A DNA stretch of 64,000 bases from Phellopilus nigrolimitatus (Eukaryota; Basidiomycota; Agaricomycetes; Hymenochaetales; Hymenochaetaceae), in NCBI GenBank assembly GCA_021029095.1, contig JAJOHG010000001.1:868001-932000 (forward strand). The letters run 5' to 3'. The position numbers and the translations under genes are program-made. Of this stretch, positions 1 through 11,938 are shown piece by piece (positions within the stretch are counted from its first letter, which is position 1; each line of letters opens with the position of its first letter). The notes beneath the pieces are model-generated. The model worked only from the letters and a program-made list of their open reading frames with translations. It ran no database searches and was not told where the DNA came from.

Positions 1-1167
1 TCCTGCTTCCACGGAATTTCAAGCAAGGGCGGCTCGGCTAGCCACGGCTCAAAATGAAGCATAACTCTACAGAACAATGCCAAATCTCGAGCCGAGCGTG
101 CAATAGGACCTAAAACGCCAACTATCGCGTCCATGCCATTGTGTGAACCGAGAAGCCCCTTGTGAGGAATTCTACCAACTGAAGCTTTGAAGCCGTAAAG
201 TCCAGTACAAGCGGCTGGAAGACGCTATCAACAGCCCTTGTTGAAATAGCGAGCACTGTTATATTCATTAATCACTCACTATGCTTCCCCCGATATCCGT
301 TCCAAGACCAAGAGGACTTCCATGAAACGCAATCAGAGCGCTTTCACCACCACTGCTCCCTCCGGGCGTGAGCTCACGATTGAAAGGATTGGTAGTCCTT
401 TCGAAAATATTATTATCCGTTTCCAGGGACTAAAGAAAATTCGGTAAATCAATGACAATCTATCTTTCGCAAACCATAAAGAGTCGAGCCAGACAAACCA
501 ATAGAGTTTGAGGATTATTGGTTTTTACGAAGAGAATGGCACCAGCCTTTCTAAGAATATCCACTGCGACTGCGTCATTATCGGCGACTGTTTTATAGCA
601 CCATGCAATGTACCCAGTCGATGTGTCCTTTCCTTTTATCATAATATGATCCTTCACCGATACTGGCAATCCATGTAATGGTCCGTATGGCTTCCCCGTC
701 TGCTCCATATATATATCGAGTTCTTCTGCCCTTCGTAATGCTTCATCGAAGAATATCTCCGAGAGGCAATTCGTCAAATCCTGAGCAAGCGTGGCTGCAT
801 GGCAATAGGCTCGTATGACCTGCGCACAATTATAGCGGCGATCACGGATAGAGTCTAATAATGAGGTAGCGTCGGATCGAACAATGTCTATCTCTGTAGA
901 AGATAGTTCATCGAAGAGTACTTTGGAGACGTCTTTAACCTCCGGCGGTATGTGACTTTCAGGTCTCCACTGAGGGTATTTTGCCAATATCGATTCGCGG
1001 TCCTCGCGTTTACGAAGAGCGATACTTTTCCAGTGTTCCAGTCCATTCTCTGAGCGATTCTGGGTAGAGGTGGAAGGACATTGACAAGAAACCGAATGAG
1101 TGAGGGCAGCTGGCTGAGTATGGGGCGCTTCGAGTTTATCTAGAATTTTTGTATTAGCGCTTGGCAC
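1..1167 (-). CDS. Amidase (amidase-signature family), 3' end outside window
   Basis: Hydrolyses carboxylic amides (acetamidase/fatty-acid-amide-hydrolase-like group). The first exon (460-1167) carries the conserved GPLHGLPVSVKD segment with the likely catalytic lysine. After an intron (acceptor near 453) the frame continues with RTTNPFNRELTPGGSSGGES, holding the Gly/Ser-rich signature, then GTDIGGS with the likely nucleophilic serine. A second intron (GTGAGT donor near 279) leads to PAACTGLYGFK, which is also typical of the family. The frame is open to base 1, so only about the N-terminal 60% is present. The start at 1167 gives an N-terminal extension of about 50 residues before homology, normal for fungal members. 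No frame breaks seen. Substrate cannot be deduced. Confidence 0.9.
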
Positions 1168-1566
1168 GCATGATCATGCCATACATTACTCGAAGCAAGG
1201 CAGATGAAGGAACAGAAGACAGAAGACCTACACGCGTACGAGGCGCACGAGGCCTCCAGATAAATCAAGAAAAGGCCGAGGTTGATCTGAGTAGTGTAGG
1301 CTGGCGCTAGTTAGAAGGGTGGAACACAGGCTTTGAAGGGTCACAAGTATGAAGTAGTTGATATGGCATCTCAAGCAATAGACCGCGCTGTTCGGATGAA
1401 GCTGGTTCCCGGGGCAGTGTATGTGGAAGCTGTGTGATACCATCGATTGCACGGTTTGCATGAGGCGCTTATCGAAAGAAAAGCTACATTTGCTACCGTA
1501 TGGCATTGGTATGGAAGTATAATGGATATGATACCCGCGTCTCGACTTTGACGAGATACTGTCTCG
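1168..1566. other. Intergenic, nothing recognised
   Basis: Lies between the 5' end of the amidase gene and the 3' end of the thioredoxin-like gene, so it should hold the amidase promoter. No convincing coding frame or repeat seen. Confidence 0.5.
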
Positions 1567-2162
1567 TCAGATCTTGATGAAAGCCGCCAGGATCGAATCA
1601 TTTATTTCATCATCAACTAGGCGAGCATCCTGGGGACGTCGGAAGATTTCATTAATTTTAAAATTATAACATGCAGCCAAACCCGAGAGAACGAGGAATG
1701 AAAGACACGTACATCACGCACTCTGACGATAGTGGGCACGGAGTTGATTCTCCACGGTTCTGTACGAAACGCGTTTTCTGGATTCCCTTTCCAGCTATGT
1801 ACGCGCGAAATGACAGGGCATCTCCTGTGAGCAGTACAGACGGGATTTCGAAAAGGGCACTCACTCTCCGCGTTGACCAACGTAGACGATCAGCGCTGAT
1901 GGCGCCGTCGCCTGATCAAATGTATGACGAACGGCGTTTTCAACCCTACGGCAGTCCTATTGGACATCATAAGCATGCATTGTTGTAACCTGTATCCTGA
2001 CCAATCTAGTCCTTAACAAAATCATGCGGATCTAGACTGAAAACCTACCGGACACCACATCTGATTCGACCCGTCGACAGAAGAATAGAAAACGAGGAAG
2101 TCTGTTTTCGCCTCGGCCAGCGATAAAGCATCTGTAGGATCAGTAGAAGAGAGTAATGGCAT
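1567..2162 (-). CDS. TXNDC17/DUF953-type thioredoxin-like protein
   Basis: A small four-exon gene that is easy to miss. Exons: 2049-2162, 1865-1956, 1713-1794 and 1567-1629, all with GT...AG introns. Exon 1 gives FLVFYSSVDGSNQMWCP and exon 2 begins DCR, so splicing rebuilds the WCPDC active site that marks the TXNDC17 (TRP14) group of cytosolic thioredoxin-like disulfide reductases. Exon 3 supplies the cis-proline region (EPWRINSVPTIVRV). The last exon ends AAFIKI and a TGA stop at 1567. The length of about 116 residues fits the family. The role is inferred as cytosolic disulfide reduction. Frames join without any shift. Confidence 0.85.
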
Positions 2163-2608
2163 GCTTAGAAGATCCGCTTCGCTCGAGTGTAGACGACAGC
2201 GAGATGGAAGATACAATTTACAAGGAAACGGCTAAGTCGCAAGAGGCAATTGCTGCTTGCTATTCTCAGACGTCGATCATAGTCGATCATCGTCAATCAT
2301 TTTACCGAATCATTTGTGGCTCGAGTTGTCAACGACGTGCGAGTGGATTTGCGTACATCTACGCTGTAAAATAAACTAGATCGTCCATTTACTTGTAAAA
2401 AGTCTGTTCGTAAAAAACCGTAATCGAGACGATACCAGCTCAAAAGAATCGAATATACTCAAACCCCTAAAAAGACAGAACGCCACAATAGGACTACAGA
2501 AAAAAGCTATGACAAAGCTGTAACGTAAATGCAAAGAGTCCGACGGAAGGTGAAACAAGAGAATGTAATATCTACAGACGTGATGGCAAGGAGCGCGGTC
2601 TGCTATCT
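2163..2608. other. Intergenic, nothing recognised
   Basis: Holds the 5' flank of the thioredoxin-like gene and the 3' flank of the secreted repeat protein. No coding frame supported. Confidence 0.5.
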
Positions 2609-4551
2609 CTAATAGTAGCCACTCGAGGATCCACCGTAATATGGAGCAGAAGCGGCCGCGCTGGCCACGTATGCCGAAGAGCTTGCTTTAGTCATGTACG
2701 CCATTGGACTGGAATAGGCCATGGATACGCCAGTTGCACTGGCCATGTATGCGGGAGAGCTTGATGTATAAGCCGCTATAGATGACATAGTCGCATACGT
2801 GTTGTACGTGTTACTGTTGCCCATAGTCAAGGACCAGCTGCCCTTGCACTAAGCAAAAGGAGTGAGCCAAGTTCTGGAGTAAGGCCGTCTTTAACATACC
2901 GAGTTCAGACAAGATGCGAGTTGAGTCTCTTGCACGGTCTGGGTCTCTGTGGCCGTCGCGGTCTGGGTCTGTGTCGCAGTAGATAGCGAAGTCAACGTTT
3001 GCAGGTAAGTGACACTGTCGGTCATAGTCGCGGTGAGAGTGTTCTCGACTGTCTTTGTCTGTAAATGGTTGTGAGCAAGATACTCGTACTGGTCAAAGGT
3101 GGTCGCTTACGTTGTCAATGACCTGAGTGCTGACCCAAACAGACGTGTACGTTGTCGGCTGGATAACGGTGCTAATATCTGTAACCGTCATCTTGTCCGT
3201 TTCGGTTTGGGTCTGGGTCTGGGTAGCCATAGACGTCGAAACGACAGTCATCAAATCCGTCATAGTGGCTGTCAGCGTGTTCTCGACGGTCTAGTCACAG
3301 CGTTCAGTTCCCTCTAATGGTACGCTCTCGCAGAAATTGCCTACCTTGGTGTTGTTAACAACCTGCGTGCTGACATAAACTTTCGTATAAGTTGTCGGCT
3401 GCACGAGAGTTGATACTTCTGTCATTGTAACAGAGTCGGTTTGTGTCTCCTTCAGTGTTGCGGTGGCTGTCTAAAAGAGATGAAGTTATTGTTATTGTCA
3501 CTGGCCCAAAGACTACGTTGATTGTCAGGCGGAAAAGACTCACCTGCGTATCCGTCTCCGTCGCAGTCTGAGTGTAGGTGTTTTCCTGGATAAAATTATT
3601 AATAAATACAAAGTTTTTTTGTCAGCCCAAGCCTCAAACAAATAAACACCTGAGTCTGAGTCTCCGTAGCCGTCAAGGTGTACATGTCAGTTACGGTATT
3701 GTTGATGACCTCCGTAGACATATAGACGCGACTAAACCAAAACAGGGAGGGTGAGAATGGTACTAGCTTGTAGTAGCAAGATTACGACGAACGTAGTCGG
3801 CACAAGCTCTGTCGAAGTCATCACCTCTGTCGCGGTGATAGTATTATAGTCTGTCATCGTCGCCGTGACTGTCATAGTCTATAGCAACAAGTGAGCGGAC
3901 AAAACATTTAAAAAGAGTGAACATTTGGGGCACCTCCATCTTCGTTTGGGTGACAGTATTGTATTGTGTCTTGGTCTCAGTGACAGTCGAAGCATAGCAT
4001 TCCTGTGAGCTGCAAAAAATTGAGTCTTGATGCTAGAAATATGTAGCAAGAGAAAACAATACTGACTGGTTGATGATAATAGTCTCGTAGCAGCCTGAGA
4101 ACGAGTACTAGCACATATCAAAGGTGTTAACTCTAGATTCAATATGTGCATATCATATACTCACCCAAGACTGTGCTTTACACGATCCGTCGTACGCCTT
4201 GGAATAACCATAACCACAGTTCATGCTCGAATATCCTCCCGCAGTCATCGACTCGTAAGGCATAGAAGACGACGGGGCTTCTGTAATTTGAGAACTAGAA
4301 GCTCCGTACGTGGAGGTAGCATAGTTGGTAGCCTGCGCTGGAGCAGAACTGCCATAGTAGCTGCCCCCAGACGAAGCATAGTTGGTAGCCTGCGCTGGAG
4401 CAGGACTGCCATAGTAGCTGCCGCCAGACGAAGATGCAGTCGCTATCGCACCGCTGTCGGAAGAGGATAGCGTGACCATTGAGGCACCGTTCACTATCAT
4501 CTGCGCTACGGCAGCACCGGCGAAGGAAAGACCGACGAGAGCAGACTTCAT
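2609..4551 (-). CDS. Secreted Ser/Thr/Tyr-rich protein made of repeated exon modules
   Basis: No known enzyme domain. The start at 4551 gives a clear signal peptide (MKSALVGLSFAGAAVAQ), followed by two near-identical 16-residue repeats of the SGGSYYGSSAPAQATNYA type and a Cys-containing segment (SSMNCGYGY, then FSGCYETIII). The middle is cut into short exons, each mostly Thr-rich. Two exons share the module TVENTLTATMTD...QPTTYT.V.VSTQV.(N/D)N, and two further ones carry partial copies. Nearly all introns here are phase 0. The last exon starts CKGSWSLTMGNSNTY and ends in a Ser/Ala/Tyr tail with the stop at 2609. Exon limits that I could place: 4165-4551, 4067-4107, 3934-4009, 3786-3878. At the next junction a base has to be skipped. 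Likely an O-glycosylated cell-wall or secreted protein, which is inference. Confidence 0.75.
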
Positions 4552-5186
4552 AGCTAGCTGAGGGAAAGAACGAATGCGAAAGCGTCGATATTAAAGGAAG
4601 AATACTGTTGTAAACGCGAGAAGGTCGAAAAAAGCGTTAACAGTGAGAAGCTGAGGGTGAGCGGTCTACGCTGGCCAGAGCAGAGCAAAACTGTCTAGCA
4701 GATTAAGTAGGCGCAACAGCGACCTAGAGAAAAGCGAATGAAAGCGAACGCAAGCGTTCTGGAGCACGGTAGCGATGAGCATATTGCAGACACAAACATG
4801 TTGAGGACTTGCCGTAAAAAATTATGGGTAAAAAAGACGAAAAGAGAACGAAAACGGAGTGAGGAGAATGAAGATGGAAGGAATGAGACTCTTGAGGCAA
4901 ATTTACGCGCATCGTGTCCGCTCCGAACAGGGTCCGCGCTATATGGCCATAGCGACCGTCAACATTCATGATCATGATTGGCAGAGGACCTGGACATCTC
5001 GGCTCGTCCCTATGGCGAGCGAATCATCTTCGCGTGCGGAATAAGCATTTGTGCCTCCGCCGCCGCTTGGGCCGTACCCAAACAGTGGATCTAATCGTAG
5101 CATCTCAAAAACTTCAGTCCCAGGAATGTTTGGATCCTCATCCAATACATAATATACGCGTATTCTACGTGGCAACTACTGCAAAT
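4552..5186. other. Intergenic, promoter of the secreted repeat protein
   Basis: Upstream flank of the secreted protein (transcribed leftward) and 3' flank of the mitochondrial carrier. Overlapping short open frames here show no family features. Confidence 0.5.
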
Positions 5187-8100
5187 TTAAGATGACGACG
5201 CTGACTCCTGGCCGACATCCCCATGCACATCCAGCAGAATCTTGAGCGCATTCCTTGCCCGCACTTTCGCCAAGTCTTCAGGTCCAGAAGTGAATGCGGT
5301 TTCCACTTGCTTGGGACGCTCTTCCCACGGGAACTGTCATCGCAACAGATCAAGTTAGAAAATGGCACATTGGTCGAAGCCCCAAGAGGGCGCCAATCAG
5401 CTGTGAGAGCGGTGCTTACCGGCAAAAACTGATTCGAATACAGCATGGCGGTAGAACAGCATCATCGATCATTATATGTTCGCCTATCCACAAATGTTGT
5501 CCACGCACCTTGTGAAGATACTCATAGGCGACAAGTGTAAAGCCAAACTGGGGGCTACTACGCAAGACACGCGCAGGACCGCCTTTGAACAGCGCTTTAA
5601 AGCCCTCCTCCCGATCTTCTTGGAGATAAGCTAAGCTAAAATTATACGAGCAAGACGCCGCTCACAGATTTTGACGAACGCATCCGCCAAGCCCTTGTAG
5701 TGAGTTTCGCCTTTCTTTGCCTCAACTTGAAGCCTCGTCTTGACAACATCTAATTAAATACTCAGTTCAGATCCTCAAAAAACACCTGAAAAGACTTGCA
5801 TACCTGCCGGAGTCGTCAAGTAAGCTGCAGGCATTCCCCTGGGACACCATCAGCAAATGAGACCGAGTCTGGAATGAGCAAGGAATAGCCTTACGCTACA
5901 CCAGCAGACGTCAGAGTCTCCATGAAGCTCAACTTCTTGCCGTTGTAACCTTCTTGGTATACATCCCTCTTCATGTGGTTGTATGCCGTAAAATAAATGG
6001 CAGAAAAAGGTATGTCCCGCAAAAGACAGGCTGAGGCTCCCTTGTAGAGACCTACCAGACCTAATTGTCGAACAATATGAACTGCACCGCGAGGGACAGC
6101 TCCTTCCGCCTTGGCAGCTTCACCTGCTACTTGTAAGCGGATCTTGCTAGAATGGACTATTCAGAACAATGACAATATATATCTTAATGAATGCGTACAC
6201 GATCTCCAACGGGTTCGTGAAAATCTGTTCTTGCCGTTGTGAGTAAGAAAAAAGCGTAGAATTGTTGGAGATATTCCCAACACTGACCACTTGACATCCT
6301 CCAGCAGTACCGCCAGCTGCAAGCTCCCAGCCAAGCTTGATGCGACCAGTTTCTGGATCGGTTCCAATGCCACGGATCAAATCATTCACCACAAGCTTGA
6401 TCGCCTTCTCAGGCGCGACACCCTAACTCGATGACGACTATCAGATCTTATCCCACCGAGAAAGGGACTATTTCACTGACAATCAGTTGTGGCCCTAGTC
6501 CGCGGTAGAATCCTAAGAAGCCTTCATTGCGAAGCACTTTCTGGACACAGTCGAGGCTGTTCTTGTATAAAAGTTCGCCAACAACGGTACTTCGTTGGTT
6601 CTGCATCCTAAATATAACTCGTCCTTAGAAAGAGTCCCACGCAAACGCAACGTTTTGAAAGCGGCTATACCGTGTCTTAACTACAGAGATTAAGATCTAG
6701 TCAGCCAAAGAGACGCTATTTGTCGTCGGTCAGCGGGCTCACCCAAATCAATCGGGTACACGATGGTTGCCCCACAGGCTCCTGCGAATCCTCCTTGAAT
6801 AAAGCTGTACGCCGATTTTGCAAATCCAGATAAAAATGAAGCAGCGGTTGAGGTGACAGGCTTTGCCTTGACTTCGGCCGCATCGTTCGGGACCTTCCAT
6901 CTAGGATCGAGGAGCTGGGCAAAATCAACGAGAGCAAGACGCTGAGAACCATCTCCACGACCAGCGAAATGGAAGATTATGGACGCCTCCATAGGGGTGA
7001 AAAGACTGTAGCGGGTCGATGACGCTGTATAATTCAAGAAATCAGACTGATCGATACGCCCATCCTTCGATTTCCGCGTCGCTTCTCGAATTACACTATA
7101 ACGTCGAGCGAAACTTGTTATCACCTTGCTGTGCAAAATGTATCGAATACACTAACCGCTCGACCATGTCCATCTCTGAAAATGATAAAATACGTCATCA
7201 GAATGACAATTTCAAGCAATTCAATGAGTTTGTATACTATACCTCTAATAACATTATGGAAAGCAATAACTTCCGAATAAGAAATTTTCCCTCCAGGTGT
7301 TAGTGTGCACAGTGTAGGTAATCTTTCAATGACGGCGTTGTTCAATTTATGACCGGCCAACTCCTATTTCAACAAGGAAAATCAGTGTCTAACATGGGTA
7401 ACAACTTGCGACTACCAACCAAGATGATACGTTTAAATTGGTCAGGACGAATGAACCCGTCCTGGTTGTCATCTAAGTATTTGAATGCCTGACGGAGACG
7501 CTCGCCTTGCAGGCCTTTCATGAGTTGTGTAAACTCATTGTCTAAGAGTAGGCCGGGTAAGAGGAGTTTTTTTACAAGAAAAGCGAGCACATACAGCCAA
7601 GAACATGAGCTCCGTCTTTCTTGCCCAGATATAATTTAACCCAATCACTGAAGGTTCGCACATTAATCCTCCGTGGTTTTCAAGCAGACAGAGATACGTA
7701 CCAATCAAAATTAAAAGGTATACAGTCCGGACCCATGTTCGTAGAATAGACATGTTTGAACTCGTTGAATGTGATAGTCCCAGACGAATCCCTGTCCAAT
7801 ATTGTTACACTCATTACACACATAAGTCACAGATTGTGCTACATACACATCGAAATATTTGAAAGCAATCCAATAGTCAGCGTCCGGTCTTTTGAGCAGT
7901 GTTTGGAAAACAGCAAAGTCATCCCACGAGACCATCCCGCGCTTAGAACCATCTGCGACCTTGAACAGGACGGAAAATTGAGCACGGCCCAATTTTGAGA
8001 TATCATCCTTGGGGGCGATCGCGTGTACGAACGAGTCGCGGTCCAAGAACCTATCGATGTGAGCGTGACGGAAAACAGCGATGGCAGACAAGGACGTGGT

Positions 8101-8348
8101 TAGAAAAGGCTGAGAAGTTCGAGAAGACAGACGACACGCGGCACTGCTCACTTCTCATTCCCGACAGAGACCTTGGCATTCGCCTCAAACGTTTTTCTCC
8201 ACCGCTTGAGCTCTGACTCTGGAGTCTGCACGGCCTGCTTTAGTGATGCTATCCCTCCAAGCGCGGTCGAAGTTGGTGATGCCGTGCTTCCTGCAGCATC
8301 GTCGCAAGATATGGGCGCAAAGATCCTAGGCAGCGGAAAAGGCAGCAT
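5187..8348 (-). CDS. Calcium-binding mitochondrial aspartate/glutamate carrier (Aralar/AGC type)
   Basis: Exchanges aspartate and glutamate across the inner mitochondrial membrane for the malate-aspartate shuttle. The N-terminal half has EF-hand motifs, e.g. [13 protein letters not shown] (rebuilt across an intron) and [13 protein letters not shown]. The C-terminal half has three mitochondrial-carrier repeats with PIDLVKTR, PLEIVKIR and PADVVKTR signatures, and [17 protein letters not shown] at the start of the first. About fifteen introns. The true 3' end lies in a frame separate from the longest open frame: after FLP an intron leads to [20 protein letters not shown] and the family tail [18 protein letters not shown], with TAA at 5187. 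All junctions I checked keep frame. Length about 690 residues, as in the family. Confidence 0.93.
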
Positions 8349-8624
8349 GATAGAGAGAACGAAATCTAGCAGTCTAAGCCAATGGTGCCGTCGTCGTGGA
8401 CGAGCACGTCTATTGGGAGTCTAAAAGAAAGGAAAGGAAGGAGGTGCGGCGAGAGAGCTCGTCGGCGAGACGGCGGTCGAATCAAGATTTTAGATGTTTA
8501 TTGCGTTTTAGAACTTTTCTTTTCTTTCCCCGGATTTGCTTATGTTACACGCGTCCTATTCGCTGCTCGGCCACGAGTCTCCGCAAAGCTTTCCGAATTT
8601 GTCTACTGCTCGCTTCATTATTTT

Positions 8625-10661
8625 CTACGCGTATGCCACTCGCCGAGGCAGTCTAAAACTAATACAATACATATCTTTGCTTGGTGCAACAGAGCGCACA
8701 AGATGGAGACTAGCCTCCTTCTCTAGCTCCCCTCCCAATGCTGTTTCCACTCTCTACCGAGGGAAAAAGATTTTGGTGGAGCATCAGTACCTGCTATGAG
8801 CAGCAAATCTGTTCACACGTACTTTTCTTATGTCCGCTTCCGCCTCCCCGGGGTCGAGATAGCGCGTGAAGCAGTGACAATGCACCATTGGCATCACGTC
8901 GTAAAGGCCGCTCAATTCCCGCCCCGAGGTCGTCAAAATTCCGCGGAACGCGTCCAGAAATTCGATCGCTGTGTCTGGCAGATTCATGACGAAATGCGCG
9001 ATGCGGTTGCGCATATGTCTAGCTGGGAGGGGAGACTCTGAAGGTGAACGGTGTCTATCATCCTTCTTCACACCTCCTTGTCGTTCCCTCCGATCTTCTT
9101 TTTGTTGTCGCTTGCTTGCCTTTTTCCCAGCATACGGAGGAAACGGTTCGTCGAGTGCTCGCCTGAGGGAAGTGCGAATAAACTCCCGCCCATCCTCGCA
9201 GTAAACGCGCAGATTTTCTGCAACCTATTCACCATAAGTACGAGCAAGTGCAAACAACATACATACGTACATTATTATCTAGAACGTTTTTCCGGAGCCA
9301 CTTAGCGCTGTTAGGATTAAGGTCGTTCGCGATTACTGCGCAGCCTTTCTTCGCAGCTGGCACAGCAAAAGGCCCGACTCCTGCCATGACATCCGCCACA
9401 ATTCCATCATCGGGTTCAAATCGTTGTACTAGACGCTCATGCTCGGTATGCAGCCGTGAGTTCCAAGTAAACCTCCCTGAAGTCGAAAGTAAACCGACAG
9501 TCGGATTCAAGCTGTTGGACAGTATCAAAAATGGGCCATTTGAGCCGCCAAAAGTGATACTGTACATACATGTTCAACAACGAAGTCAGGTTCACCGGCA
9601 ATCAGTTCCATGTCGAAAAAACGAAATTGACTGTGAATGGTATCGAGCTTATTGACAACGGTGCGAATTTTCGAAACTTTCTACAGAATGAATCATGTTA
9701 GTTAATGGGAATAATGTGTTTTCGACGTGCATTCAATCTTACATCCACAATGGTTTGCCCGATGATCTTTTTGAATGGTAAATATTGTTCTCTTAAATTC
9801 AAGTGCGCTGAGAAATCCGTTAGACTTCCTAAGAACCGAATTTCGATGCAAACCAGGATGTATGTAGTTACCCAAATGGCCCGTTACTGAAAAACTGGTC
9901 GGTGATCCGTCACACAATTCTTCAGGAAGAATGGCTTGTAAAATTTCATCTATGCAAGATTTGTATCCACGGTTTCTTTCGTGAATGATTCGGGAAAAAC
10001 ATACCAACGGTCCAGTATTCATAACTAAAACTGAGATTATGAGTTAAAAGAGCGGCTCCTTCGCTTTCGAGAAACTCGATGGCTTCCGAAGGGAGATCGT
10101 CTGACTTATGTGGCCAGATCCATGACCAAAGTTTTAAAAAGTCACTGAGAAAACGGTCAAAGTAAGTCATAAAGAACCGGATTCATACCTTTGCTCTGTA
10201 CTTTCAGTAATACGAGACGTCCGCTCCCATCTTTACTGTCCGGAACGACACTACGAGTCTTTGATAATTTGAGTATAGACCTAACAATAATCACGATCCA
10301 ACCACATAATGGGAGAGCACAAGGGTGTACACACCGTTTTAAAGCGGGTGCCTTGAGTAGGAGGCCTGCCTTCGCTGCAGGAACATGAGCCGCGAGAACT
10401 GGTACTGATTTCCGGAAGATGCTTCTGTCAATGGAGTGCGTATCTTCTGTGACTGCGATGTACTGGCGGAGCGACGTCGAGCGCAGAAGGCATTGACAGT
10501 GTGGTCGACCAGCAAGATGATACGGGCCGTGTGTTTTTCGTCGCTCTGATGCTAGAGCTAATTCTGACTCGCGAAAGCCGAAGCATCGATGCTTTCAGAA
10601 GTTTGCCGTTGAAACGGGTGTGGCCGCGACTGAACTTGATCGACGTCAATCTTCCTTTCAA
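8625..10661 (-). CDS. TRM5: tRNA (guanine-37 N1)-methyltransferase Trm5
   Basis: Methylates G37 of tRNA using S-adenosylmethionine. Typical segments in order: [84 protein letters not shown] (SAM site), [24 protein letters not shown] (NLP catalytic motif), then [19 protein letters not shown] before the TAG stop at 8625. The start at 10661 adds about 55 residues that are basic, Ser-rich and without acidic residues, resembling a mitochondrial presequence. An internal ATG begins [13 protein letters not shown], which looks like the cytosolic start of the family. Dual targeting is known for yeast Trm5. Two one-base discrepancies disturb the frame, near 10433 and 9465. Divergent from the TatD gene, 20 bases apart. 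Confidence 0.88.
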
Positions 10662-10681
10662 CCGTCGCTTAGTCTCTAAAA

Positions 10682-11849
10682 ATGTGTAACCCGTCTAAAG
10701 ACATTCTAAAGCATGTCATTGATGCCCACTGCCACCCCACTGACTCCGACATACCCTCGGAAATAATGGACAATTTGTCTATAACTGTATGTGCCATGGC
10801 CACTCACCAAGGTGATCAAGCTCTCGTGGCAAGGCTCGCCAGAAACCACCCAGAGAAAGTCGTACCCTGCTTCGGTCAGTAATTCAATACTCTGCCGAGA
10901 CGTTGTATCTGAATTGGAGTAGGATATCACCCATGGTTCTCGCATTGGATCAGCGTCACTCCGGGAGCGGCGCCGTCAAAGAACACTCACTATCGCTTGC
11001 TTTTCGTGGGCTCTGCATGTGAAACAGACACTGCTCCTGACTCGGCCAACCAGGAGCAATTGCAAATACTTAAAAGAATGCTACCCTCTCTTCCAGACCC
11101 GGTTTCTCTGGAGGATTGCATGTCCGTCTTGCGTCGCAATTTTGATTCGTTTCCGCAGGCCATGCTGGGAGAAGTAGGTCTAGACAGATCGGTGCGAGTA
11201 CCGTACGACTACCGTTCTGAACAGCGTAAATTATCTCCTTTCACCATTCCTTTTGAACACCAACTCTCCGTTCTCGAGGCTCAACTAGCGCTTGCTGTTG
11301 AAATGAAGCGTAACGTCAGCTTTCACAGCGTAAAGTCCCAAAAGGCGACGATTGATCTTCTTAATCGACTAAAAGTCAAGTACGGCGAGTCTTGGGCTCA
11401 AATTAGTGTGGATCTCCATAGTTGTGGGCTCAGTCCTGAAACATGGCGAGATATCGAGGTATATCTATTTGAATCTAGTATTCTGTTTATTTTCACCAGT
11501 GACCACTAGAAATCGCATGCCAACATATATATTTCGCTTTCGACGGTCATCAATGGACGCTCTCCAAATCATCGCAAACTGATCAGCATGGTTTCACCCG
11601 ATCGTCTGCTCGTCGAATCCGACATTCATGAAATCGGACAATGCACGAAACGTACTTGGGACATGCTCTGTACTGTAGCAGAAGTGAGAGGCTGGCATAT
11701 CGAAGAAGAATGGGATGACAGTATTGAAGAAAAGCCAATGGGGCGTGGTGCACAAATTAGAGCACAACTGGAAGGTGTTCGTGAGAGGTGGACTACAGAA
11801 TTGCATTGGCGAGCAGTAAATCGAGAAAGTGATAGTGGATTTTTACTAG
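10682..11849 (+). CDS. TatD-family hydrolase, Scn1/Cut9-interacting-like
   Basis: Metal-dependent TIM-barrel hydrolase. Exon 1 (10682 to about 10877) has the metal-binding VIDAHCHPTDS. An intron ending at 10920 joins CFG to YHPWFSHWI, typical of the family. Exon 2 runs to 11458 and contains LGEVGLDRS and NVSFHSVKSQ. Exon 3 starts at 11510 (KSHANIYISLSTVINGRS) and contains the conserved SPDRLLVESDIH. The C-terminal end is uncertain: without splicing the frame stays open into the BTB gene. A plausible last intron (donor GTGAGA near 11781, acceptor before 11830, about 49 bases) would give a TAG stop at 11847-11849; I used that. In fission yeast Scn1 interacts genetically with the APC subunit Cut9; the biochemical role is unclear. 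Shares a very short divergent promoter with TRM5. Confidence 0.75.
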
Positions 11850-11938
11850 TAAAAGTGTATTCTAGCTGCCTTCGAAGTCGAACCATGAGTGTCGATCATC
11901 GGAAATTGAGATCGACACCGCGTTTTCATCTTGCCACC

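Noticed and set aside
10130..10200. A further +1 break in Trm5 at this junction
   Set aside because: A second AG acceptor two bases into the expected position joins VQSK to [10 protein letters not shown] without any shift.
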